From Cercophora sp. LCS_1 (lineage: Eukaryota > Ascomycota > Sordariomycetes > Sordariales > Lasiosphaeriaceae), in the NCBI GenBank assembly GCA_036250225.1, contig JAPZLL010000070.1, positions 1 to 64,000 of the forward strand: a stretch of 64,000 bases of DNA. Direction: 5' to 3'. Both the position numbers and the translations under genes were made by a program. Positions 42,091 through 51,683 of this stretch are shown here, in pieces; within the stretch, counting starts at the first letter, position 1; each line of letters opens with the position of its first letter. The notes beneath the pieces were generated by a model, which was not told the origin of the DNA, made no database searches, and saw only the letters and a list, made by a program, of their open reading frames with translations.

Positions 42091-43336
42091 ATGGCTCTTG
42101 CTCGACAGGTCGTTGCGAGTGAATATGGCCTGTTCCTGTCGGCAGCGCAGCAGGTCGGTCACGGTCAGCCGCCTCCCACACCACCTCCGGTTCTCTTTGC
42201 ACGCGACATCAGAGAACGACAAGCCACCAGCACTTCAACCGAGTTCACTGTCACGCTCGCGCCAGATGCCACATGCGGCTATCTCTCGGGGTCTGCGGGT
42301 AACCCGATCACCTGCCCAAACAGATCAGCTTGTACTTGGGAAGCCGAGCATCTCACACGCATCGTCTGCGGCATCGAGGACGGCGTTCTCAACGTCAATC
42401 TCTTCTGCATCCCCCGAGCTACCGCTACCGACACGTTCCTCTGCGACGATACCTGCCAAAGCAACTCCTACAACCTCCTCTGCACAGACACGGCCTCGCC
42501 TTATTGCCGCACATACGCATACCCGTCCGGTGTATATGACTTTCGGTGTGCGGCGAGCATTGTTTCGACTATCCAAACCGTGTCCCACACATACAGGAAC
42601 GAGGAGAACCGCAATTTCATCACCTCGATCGTGGGCACAACCACCCCCGAGCCCCCGCCTGTTTCTCCGACTTCCGGCCGTCCAATTATCACCATCAATT
42701 CGACCACGACGCAAATCCCCGAGAACAAGCCTCCCGTCGGACCCATTGCGGGAGGTGTCATTGGCGGGTTGGCCCTGATTGGGGTCTTCATTCTCGCGGG
42801 TTTCTTCATTCTCCGTCGAACCAGACTCGACAGCCACCGACAGTCGGGTTTGCCTCCTGAACAGTCCATACATCTTTGGCCCCGGTGGACAACCTCCCAT
42901 GAAACATCATGGCATCGCACCGACCAACACGTACGATCTCGCCTACAAGGCCGGGCATGGAAGTATTTCGGTTGCTGCTACATCGCCGACGTCACTGGGC
43001 CCGGAGGATCGCGCAAGAATGAGCCAGGGCTATCCGATTGTTGCCCCTGGATATCAGGCCCCTGATGCCCATTCGGGACAAAATGTGACACCGCCGCCAG
43101 CAACTGCTCCTATGTACACTCAGCATCCCCAAGGGTTTGGAGACCCTAACTTGGGTCACCAGCCGGAAGTTCCAAGGTCAGCACCCGTGTCGGTGCAGAA
43201 CGTGGCGCCGCAGCCCGGGGTGACATATCAACAGCCGGCTCATTATCAGGGACATGCGCCGCCAGGTGGATTGCACGAGATTGGGGCCGCGGGTGACCCG
43301 AACAGGGGAGGAGTGCATGAGGTTCACAGACAGTAA
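42091..43336 (+). pseudogene. Cys-rich single-pass membrane protein, frameshifted (Mid2/sensor-like layout)
   Basis: From ATG 42091 one frame encodes an extracellular Cys-rich part (TCGYLSGSAGNPITCPNRSA, FLCDDTCQSNSYNLLCTD, YAYPSGVYDFRC), a Pro/Thr stalk (TTTPEPPPVSPTSGRP) and a TM helix (GPIAGGVIGGLALIGVFILA) with a FILRR stop-transfer. About 20 residues later sense moves to another frame (GPGGQPPMKHHGIAP) and continues to 43336 as a Pro/Gln-rich cytosolic tail. The shift lies near 42810-42880 and corresponds to one extra base or an unrecognised intron. The overall layout resembles fungal wall sensors or common hypothetical membrane proteins. The start is uncertain because no clear signal peptide follows it. 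Confidence 0.55.
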
Positions 43337-43672
43337 TGAACAGGTGCGGTCACACAGCTTGCTGAGCGGCGCAGGATCCAAGCAGGCTTGATACGGTAAG
43401 GATGATTGGTTCTGCGGTGGTTGCCTGATATCTGACTTATGTATCTTTGGTTTGAGTCGTATTATCCCGCTTGATACTAGTATCACTTTTCACAGCTGTC
43501 GCATGTAAACTGTCTGACCACCTGCAGGACCAAAGCACCATGACCAACCGTGATGTAAATGCGGGGCATTGCGGCCGAAGGTATAAGTAAAAGAGTGATG
43601 CTCCATCGGGCAGAGAGAGTCACCGTCAAACCGTCACTGAAATACAGCATCAACGTACCCCTGACCATCACC
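43337..43672. other. Intergenic, promoter of the O-methyltransferase gene
   Basis: No gene. The leader before 43673 is CA-rich. Confidence 0.4.
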
Positions 43673-45016
43673 ATGGCAACCACTCCCCAACCAACCCTCA
43701 CCTCCCTCGCCAAGACCATCCTCCAACACGCCGAAACCCTCGAGGCCTACCTCATCGCCAACGCCTTCCCCCAGCCCTCCTTCCTCCCCACCGGCCCAAC
43801 CGACTTCCCCATCCCGCCCTCCAACACCGCCCTGCACGCCACCCGCCACGCCCTCATCGACGCAACCAACACCCTCCGCACCCTCATCACATATCCCCGG
43901 GACCTCTTCAAATGGATCACCCTGACGGACCACACCCTGACCGCCGCCCTAGCCGTAATCTCGCACTTCCACCTCGCCCAATCCGTCCCCCTCTCCGCCC
44001 CATCCCCTTCTCCGATCTCGCGTCCAAAACCGGCCTTTCCGAACTCAACATAGCCCGCTTCATCCGGCGCGCCGCCCTCTCCCACATCTTCATCGAATCA
44101 CCACCCGCCCACGTATCCCACACCGCCGCGTCGCGCCTTCTCGCAACGGATCCGCAGCTCCAAGCCCTCGTGGCGCACATGACGGAGGAGGCATTCCCGG
44201 CCTCTGCGAAACTCGTCGATGCGCTTGAAAACTGCGGCGACGGCGGAGAGCCGAGCGAATCGCCCTTCACGCTCGCCTTCGGACAATCCTTTTTCGAGAG
44301 GAAAATGGCCAAGCCGGAAACGCTGGAGCGCTTCGGAAACGCCATGTCGGCGTGGAGTGCCGGCGACGGAAGCGGGTTCATCCGGGATGGATATGCTTGG
44401 GGGGAGTTGAAAGAGGGAGCGAGGGTTGTGGATGTCGGTGGCGCGGGGGGCCACATCTCGCTTGCCGTTGCGGAGCGGTTTACAGGGCTGCGGTTCGTGG
44501 TGGAGGATCTGGAGGGGTTGAGGGGCCAGGCGGAGGCTTTGGCGGCGCAGGCTGGGGAGGACGTGAGGAAGAGGGTCAGGTTTGTGGGGTGTGATTTCTT
44601 TGGGGAGCAGCCGGAGGAGGCCAGAGGGGCGGAGGTGTACTTGTTGCGGTACATCTTGCATGATTGGTCGGATGGGTATGCGGTGAGGATTCTGAAGAGG
44701 GTGGTGGAGGCGATGAGCAAGGACAGCAGGATTGTGATTGCGGATGCGGTGATGCCGCCTGCCGGGGTTTTGGCGGCTTGTCAGGAGGAGGTGTTGAGGA
44801 GTTTTGATGTGGTGAGTTTTTTTTTTTTTCCCTAGGGAGGTGGTTGCGTGCTGACTTTGACAGAGCATGCTCGCGCAGTTAAATGCGCAGGAGAGAACGC
44901 TGGAGATGTGGGAGAAGTTGGTTGCGGATGCGAGCGACGGGAGGCTGGGTATCGCCAAGGTTATCATGCCAGAGAAGGGAGAGTCCGTGAGTATCTTAGA
45001 GGTGCGGTTCAAGTAA
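43673..45016 (+). pseudogene. SAM-dependent O-methyltransferase with one frameshift
   Basis: ATG at 43673. The first frame reads to LTAALAVISHFHLAQSVPLS; the conserved continuation PIPFSDLASKTGLSELNIAR is one frame off, restored by one extra C in the run at 43998-44001. After that the frame is open to a 52-nt intron (44812-44863, GTGAGT...GACAG, CTGAC branch), and exon 44864-45016 ends LGIAKVIMPEKGESVSILEV. Family motifs are intact: VVDVGGAGGHISLAVAERF (SAM site) and LLRYILHDWSDGYAVRILK with the catalytic-type His. Such enzymes methylate phenolic or polyketide products; no other secondary-metabolism core gene is nearby. Sequencing error at the C-run is as likely as true inactivation. Confidence 0.8.
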
Positions 45017-45677
45017 CTATCTACGGTCCATCATTTGGTTTACATATAACAAGTCACAGCTGCCATACAAGAATGCCAACCATTGCTCCAGGCACATTAC
45101 AACTGACTCGGACGCCGCCAAGGCCAAACTCCCCACTTCCACGGACAAACGTAGCCTCACAGGGTCCGTCCACCAGGTAGCACTGTTATAGGTTGAGTTA
45201 GCGGTCAAATCACCGTGAGTTCAAGGGTGGGTTGGTTGAGAGCCTTACCTTGGAGTCAGGGGAACATTCTCCAAGAACGGCGTCATCAGCGACGCAGTGG
45301 CCATCGTCTGACTTGTCTGTGTTGCACCGCTGAGGGAAAGGTCAGCACACGTGCTCAAACTTTCTGGTGCAGAAAGACAAGAGGAACAACTTACACCTGG
45401 AAATCTACTGCAAAGAGAGTACTTGCAGCGGTGCGCAGCTAGGTAGATAACCTTTGTTTTTCAGTGAAACCGACCAGAGGCACTGAATGCCACGCTTGCA
45501 ACTCGTTATGTCGGTCTTGCAGCTGTAATGAAAAAATGCCAAAATGAAGAATTGTGGCTGAACAGCCTGCCTGTCATCATCACCTTGTCCAATACTGTAT
45601 CGGAGACACCGAAAGATGTATGATGCTCAAGATATTATTGCCCACGATGATCCGGACCATCTGTATCCCTCATCTCT
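45017..45677. other. Convergent intergenic region
   Basis: Between the 3' ends of the methyltransferase gene and the secreted protein gene. Short frames only. Confidence 0.4.
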
Positions 45678-46754
45678 TCAAGACACTAGAAAAAGACCCA
45701 GAAACAAGAATAACCAAGACCAAATCCCAGGCAGAACCCTCCTGCCAGCACTAAAAGGCCAAGGCTCCCCTTTTGGATTCCCTGTGATCCTAACACAGGC
45801 AGACTGAATTGTAGTCGTGTTGTTATCCTTGTAGATGACGCTCATGACCGGCGTAATCCCGTCGATACCCTCTTGCAGCGGACTGTCATATGTGTTCCGT
45901 CCATATCGGTTCGGTACCAAAAGGTCCAACGACGTCAACCACACCAACTCGTTCCTCTCCGGCAGCGTGGGATGGCAATTTCCGCCCCGATAACATCCCC
46001 TGGGGAGTCAGGGCCAAGTAGCGGGACACCTGTCAGGTTCGTCCCAAGGCTAGTGGAAAACAAGCTGGAATAGAACGACCACCCAGTCAGACGATCACTA
46101 GTGCCGAGATAATTGCTCGAATGCCGAAACGTCTCGTAGATGTTCTTTGCGAGTGCCTCGCACAGCGGCAGCTGGTTTGATTCGGCTCGGTACCCGGTCC
46201 TGAAGTCGTGGAAGACGCCAAGCACGCGCCGGTAGTACTCTGTCTCTCCGTTCCCCCGCCGTCCGCAGCTGCTCGTTCCGCCGTTGAAAGCATCTGAACC
46301 CCCGATGATGTCGAATGTGCGGAACTGGTCCTGCCAAATCAGGGCGCAACCCGCGGTGACGGGTCCCGGACGTCGCAGGTCAAAGCCGGCGGGTTTGCCA
46401 ATATAGAAATGGTGTTTGAACACGGCCGGGTCGGGATTGGCGCCACCAAGCCGACTGGAGCCTGCGGGCCGGCCTAATGTCAGGAACAGCTTGAGGTCGT
46501 TGTTGTCGGGGATGTCAAAGACGTTTGGTGCGATGCCGAATGCTCCGAGGAAACCTGCTCCTGTCGTGCAGTTGGCGAGATCCCAGTTTTGCCCCTTGCG
46601 CGACTCGGATGTGGCGTTTTCATAGCCGATTTCCTTGCAGCCGACAATGGGCGTGTCGTGGTTCCAGACCCAATCGGGGCTTGTCATGTTCTGTCCGTGG
46701 ACGAGTGGAAATGCAAGAAAAAAAGCCGCCGAGGATGACCCGAACTGAAGCCAT
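45678..46754 (-). pseudogene. Secreted or GPI-anchored hypothetical protein with two frameshifts
   Basis: The ATG at 46754 opens MASVRVILGGFF; the natural signal-peptide continuation LAFPLVHGQN is one frame off because of a 7-T run (46718-46724) where six would keep frame. The main frame runs MTSPDWVWNHDTPIVGC to GDVIGAEIAIP. A C-run near 45967 is one base short, and sense resumes as LPERNELVWLTSLDLLVPN, ending in LPGIWSWLFLFLGLFLVS, a hydrophobic GPI-type tail. Many Cys and Asn-glycosylation sites fit a secreted protein. I do not recognise the family. Both lesions are in homopolymers, so the real gene may be intact. Confidence 0.6.
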
Positions 46755-47312
46755 GGTTCCGGTGCAGAAGAGTGTTAATTGAAGGTGACATTGTAGGTGT
46801 TCGGTGGATGGGAGGAAACCCGAGGATGCAGCTGGGGATTTAAAGTGCGGTAAGTCAAGTGAAAGTGTCTCGGATCCTGCCTCGGATTGTTGTACCAAAG
46901 GCTTTCGGGGAAGGGGCACGGCGAGTTGCCATCTTTAGTTGGTGACACTGCCCGAAGGAACGCTTGCTGCCGGCTTGGACGGGACTTGGCGGATGTCACC
47001 GGTATCGAATAAACGATCAACCCTTCGGCCCGGTCCTTCTCGTGGCTACTTCGGGACAGCCCTTTCGGCCCTTGGTTTCACAAAGTTGTTTGAACCCGCT
47101 GTCCAGTTTTCTGAATTCTCAAAGCCACACGTCGTAGAGCACGTATCGGTCAACTCATCTTCGCATTGAGCCAGGCGTCTAAAGAATAAATGCTACGAGC
47201 ACACTATGTTCGGTTGACATCGCCCGCCTCCCTCACAAACTCGGTCACCCCCATCTCCCCAGGCCTTATATACATCTCCCGATCGGCGGAGTCAACTAAA
47301 GGTTTGGACCGT
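46755..47312. other. Intergenic, nothing recognised
   Basis: Upstream region of the secreted protein gene and 3' region of the next minus-strand gene. Confidence 0.4.
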
Positions 47313-47853
47313 TCAGTCTCCCCGCTGAATATCGTCGGCAGTCCACTGTGTAAGACAGCGAAACATGCGCACGCCGCTCCTGACGCTGCCGTCGAACACG
47401 CCGCAAGTGTAGTCGTCGCCCGGGAACATGATGCACTCGCCGTACGTCTTTCCATCCAAGCCGTACATCTTGTAGGGATGGCCGCGGTCCTTGTAGATGG
47501 CTGTGCAAGGTCAGTCAACATCTCAACTTCTCCCAATACACGAGGGACTCACTCCAGTGGTAGAGCGGCTTGTTTGAAAAGTGCATCTCGAGGACATTGA
47601 CATTCTCGGGCTGGTTTCGGTGGCAGCCCTGGCCTTCACAGCGGACACCAATGGTCCTGCCGCTCAGGTCATCCTGGTCGTGGTAAAACTCGGCGTGGTT
47701 CAGGACGCGGTTGCAGTCGGGCTCCGCCGGGTGGATTGTCCAACCGAAGAACTGGTTTCCTGCGCCCAGCCCGGCGTCTTGGGCGACGTAGAGGTCAAAG
47801 TTGGCGCTGGCCAGGCTGGCGATGGCCGTCATGATGGCAAAGGAGAAACGCAT
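47313..47853 (-). CDS. Small secreted protein, two exons (162 aa)
   Basis: Exons 47853-47553 and 47500-47313 join in frame (489 nt). The 52-nt intron is GTGAGT...CACAG with a TGACTGAC branch. The signal peptide is residues 1-17 (RFSFAIMTAIASLASA). The mature part has Cys in PDCNRVL, VRCEGQGC, GECIM, YTCGV and RCLTQ. Blocks LYVAQDAGLGAGNQFFGWTI and HPYKMYGLDGKTYGECIMFP are prominent. No family name recognised; the layout is that of a secreted, disulfide-stabilised protein. A TATA box lies about 105 bp upstream. Confidence 0.8.
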
Positions 47854-47957
47854 TTTTGTGGTTGGAGAGTTGCTAAAGGAGAACTGGGTGGTTGCGAGGG
47901 TTGATGCGATGGTGAGATGAAGATGTCGAGGCGATGAAGAAGAGGTTGTCCTCGTCT

Positions 47958-47965
47958 ATTATATA
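47958..47965 (-). promoter_or_regulatory. TATA box of the 162-aa secreted protein gene
   Basis: TATATAAT on the minus strand, about 105 bp upstream of the ATG at 47853. Confidence 0.4.
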
Positions 47966-48835
47966 CACATTTCAAGGAAGTATAACGGCCATGTTTACAA
48001 AGGCACGTTCTTCAAAACTGCCTCACCTTTCCTACCCACCCAGTTGCCAAGAGCGGCGCTCGGCGTTCAATGCGGCTCACTTCCAAAGAAAGCCATTCGA
48101 GTTAATGGAAAGTGGCACAGCATTTCAACGGCCTGGGATATGCACCGGGTCCTTTTGTCCGTAGCCCAACCTTGATGGACCACCTATCATGCGAGGCACT
48201 TCTGTCGTTTGGTGCCTGGAAATCGCTTAAAGTCAAGAACGGCACAGCCTCGCCCAGGCACCGAGAAACGCCATCCCGCAGGAACGTGGTAATTCCCACC
48301 GCAGGACTTCCCGGTAGCGCATCCACAGCTAAGTCCGAGCTAGCCTGAATACTGACAGGCATGCTCGCACTCGAGTCCCTCGGATAGCACGTGACGTTCC
48401 ATACCAAGCCCCTCGTCCCGTCCGATCCCGGCTGCAGGAACAATCCTTCTCGAAGCTTCCCGCGCCGCACATTTAGTTACCAGGTTTACCCGGGGCGCAC
48501 GGAGTACAAAACCCCTGAGATGTCAAATACATACCCAAGCTCCGCAACTTTGCTGTCATTGCTGAGGCATACCCGGAGCCTTTTCTCCTCATCCTCTGCG
48601 GAGTCTGTGGGGCTTAAGGTAGTGAGAAGAAAAGACGGTCAAGACGTCGACGGAGTTTTCGGGACAAGGGAAAAAACGCCTCGCCGCAAACGGGGGTCCA
48701 GCTGCGGCTGGTTACTGCCTACAGAGTGAATTGGGGTCACTGCAAAAAGTCATTGGCGGTTGCAACATTCATGGTGTCGCCCGAAGTGGGGTGGTGATGC
48801 CCTCATTCCAGCACGGTTTCAGTATTGGTATGGCC

Positions 48836-48861
48836 ATTCCGGCGCGCCTCCGCGCCGGAAT
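48836..48861. repeat. Perfect 11-bp inverted repeat with 4-bp loop
   Basis: Arms attccggcgcg and cgcgccggaat flank cctc. All 11 pairs match. Confidence 0.85.
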
Positions 48862-50620
48862 CCAGGGATACAAATCACCAGTCGCCAGGGAGACCCTTCG
48901 TGTATATAGGGAGCCTTTCAGGCCCCAGATAGCTTTCTTTCTTCAGACAATTCTACAAGTTGTTGATGGCCACTCTCCATCACCTCAATTCTTCGCCTTG
49001 CACACGATTTCCAGCCTTGATTACGGCCGTGCAACACATGGCAATTATCACATTGCCAAGGTTTTGTTCCCAGAGAGTCTTGGTGAATGGGATGCATTCA
49101 GGAAGTATGTCTTGAAGGTGTGGTGCGCTAGGTTCTGATCTGATGCGGCAGGCTATAACCATGCCCGTCGCCGATCAACTGCCCGCTGCAAACCGCGACG
49201 TGGATAAAAAAGAAGAATGCCTCATCAAGGGATATCTCAGTGCAATGAGAGATCCGGAAGAAGATTTTATGCACGATACACGGACCTGGACATTAACGAC
49301 CTTGATTCCCAGAGAATATCGGTTGACTATTTGAAAGAAAAGGGCTACGCAGTTGGTGCAATACTACCCAGGATCGAAAGTATGCGGGTTGAAAAACAGT
49401 GAGTCTCTACAAGCTGCGGAAGCTTGAGAGTACTGAAGTTTACATACCAACATTGCGCAGAATACTTCCGAAAATCTTCCTCCATATCATGAGATGATTC
49501 TGGAGCTTCTAAGGTCCGCTCTCACCATCAAGATTCCGCACGGGGGTGTGGAGTTTCCGGAAGAGGCCAATTGAACTGTCGCATCCACTCCTTCAAACCA
49601 TGTTTCGTCCTAGGTGAGTCTACTTCAATGGCAAATGAGCTGTGCTGATGAGTAAATAGTCGCTTCGTCACTATTGGAGTTAGGATGAATCTTGGGAGGA
49701 AATGATGTGACGGTGTTGGATCGCAAGTGAACGGCACGTTGTTGCTTCTCAACTAAAGCTACCTGTCTTAACTGTTCAGGTTTCCATATGTTAGCCCGTA
49801 TTGCAGACCAATAACAACGCACGACTTGGAGATGAGGAAAATTTGCAATTCTGTGGTGAATTAAGACTCGCCGACAACGCTTCGCCGTCGTCCCAAAAAG
49901 ATGATGACCCAGAGAACCCACTCGGACGACAAAAGAGGACGAAAAGTGTTTTGGCTTGGACGAAGTTAATCACACAACACCACACCGCCAAATACGGTGA
50001 GCAATAGTGAGGACCCTGGCGGTTCAGTTGGCGTGATGCGGCAGGTTGGTCCTGGAGGTGGTCGTAATGCTGTGTTTGGGATATGGAAGTCTGACACCGC
50101 CGGTCGTCTATTCTGTAACCATGATACCGCACGTGAACGGACCCAATTGAGTAAATGTAGACCCGCACAGCTCACACATTACCTTTGTGGGTGAACCCTA
50201 CGCATCAGGTTGGGACTTGCATATCGATATAGCAAAGTCAGGGTTTGCGTCTGCTTTGGCTAGGCAGGCAGTATCCTGATCTTTGGTCAAATTCCTATAT
50301 TTATCAACAACCCACGCGAAACATTGCATAATTGCAGCCTGCCCGCCGAGCTGTTGCACCTTACCATCCCCCAGTCTGGCTGCTATCTGGTGGCTCTTGA
50401 TGCATAATCCAAACAGTCTAGGTCTCACAACTGCAAGGATTGTGGCAGAGGCTTCCGAGTCCCAGCTTACCAAAATCTCTTCCGCGATCCACCGGGTCCC
50501 AAGCTCAGTGAAAATTCCCAGGAGCTGGGCTGTATTGATTCTTCAAATTTCTTTGCTGCTTTTCCCCCATCTGCCATCAATTTACCGCTACAATTCTCGC
50601 TCCCAGTACCGGCTTCTCGT

Positions 50621-51136
50621 CTAGTTACTCGATCCGGATTCAGTCTTCCTAATGGGGTACGGCCCCAATGCGCCTGTTCCACTACCTCCACTTCCTCTCT
50701 TGTGACCCTGGCGGTAATCTGCCAAGCGGAGTTCCTCGATGGACCACCCTTTGTATGTGTTCATGGGCAAGATGTTTTGGAAACGTTCAGTTTCGTGCGG
50801 AGACCATTGACCGGCCGTCGGGGGCCCGCCAATGGTGGCGTTACTCGTCGTGCTGCTGACACCGAAAAGGCCCAAGGCGCCGATAGTATTGCTAGTAGTT
50901 GTGTTGCCCTCTTTCTCAGGCGTTGGCTCGAGTTTGATAGCGCACATCTTCTTGTTCTTGCCCTTAGCCGACCCCCATATATTCTCATGTTCCGGCTCGG
51001 GTAGCGCCTCAGTTGCCACCGCGAGTTCGGGCTCTAGACCGGGCATTGTCTCGGTTGTTAGCGCCAGTTCGGACTCCCACTCAGATTCGCGGACGCAAGT
51101 CTCCTTCCACTTCTTCTGCTGGGAGGGCTCTGACAT
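50621..51136 (-). CDS. GLEBS-motif / GLFG mini-protein, nucleoporin Nup98-like fragment (171 aa)
   Basis: An ATG-started single frame. Residues 89-92 are GLFG, and 119-147 (FQNILPMNTYKGWSIEELRL then ADYRQGHKRG) resemble the GLEBS motif by which Nup98/Nup116-type nucleoporins bind Rae1/Gle2. The segment 24-51 holds a 14-residue tandem duplication (ELALTTETMPGLEP, ELAVATEALPEPEH). The autoproteolytic and other Nup98 domains are absent, so this is not a complete nucleoporin. An upstream exon is possible because AG sites lie at about 51137-51190. It faces away from a HET gene across 547 bp. A role through Rae1/Gle2 binding is inference. Confidence 0.55.
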   Translation of the reverse strand: MSEPSQQKKWKETCVRESEWESELALTTETMPGLEPELAVATEALPEPEHENIWGSAKGKNKKMCAIKLEPTPEKEGNTTTSNTIGALGLFGVSSTTSNATIGGPPTAGQWSPHETERFQNILPMNTYKGWSIEELRLADYRQGHKRGSGGSGTGALGPYPIRKTESGSSN

Positions 51137-51683
51137 CAGCGCGGGCTCGGCATCCGACTCGGGTGCCTGTTCGAGCAGCTGTTATAGCAGAGTAAGGTTA
51201 GTATCAGAAACACGACATTCCTGGTTCGATAGGAGTAATGGGATAGTAGTTTCGTGGTCGTATTGCTTGTTCCGTGGCTCTGTTGCTCGTGGGCCAATGT
51301 TCTTTTATTCTGGGAGTTCCCGTTCATGATTCCGTGAACGTAAGACACCCCGAGCAGGCCGCCCCTGCCCTACAGTCCCTTGTAGCGGAAGACTAGAGGC
51401 ACTGCGTTTCCCTGAATTACGGAGCCCAAGTCGCATTCGGTATTCGGTGTACGTCCCACGTGCCGACTGTGGGGGCCATTTCGGTGAGCACAAAACCCTT
51501 GCATTCCATGCTCAACCATTGGTGCAGCTGCGGCGCGTGTGACATTGGGCGTTGTCCAATCGGTGCGCTATTAGATTTCTGCCTGACTACTAACAATGCG
51601 ATTCGGCAACCCAACCCGCGCATCTCCGTTTTCACACACCAACTCACAACTGAATCCTGTCTCCGCTTTGGTACGTGGTCAAA
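51137..51683. promoter_or_regulatory. Shared divergent region (GLEBS mini-protein / HET)
   Basis: 547 bp between two divergent starts. It may include an upstream exon of the minus-strand gene. No TATA box is evident. Confidence 0.4.

Larger units (their letters stand above)
47854..50620. other. Long intergenic stretch
   Basis: Holds a TATA box and a perfect hairpin, listed separately. A degenerate plus-strand frame at 49143-49334 and fragments to about 49600 may be gene decay but match nothing I know. No gene is called. Confidence 0.35.

Noticed and set aside
42840..42862. 22-nt intron to repair the frame of the Cys-rich membrane protein
   Set aside because: GT and AG positions give the right length modulo three but the length is far below fungal minimum intron size.
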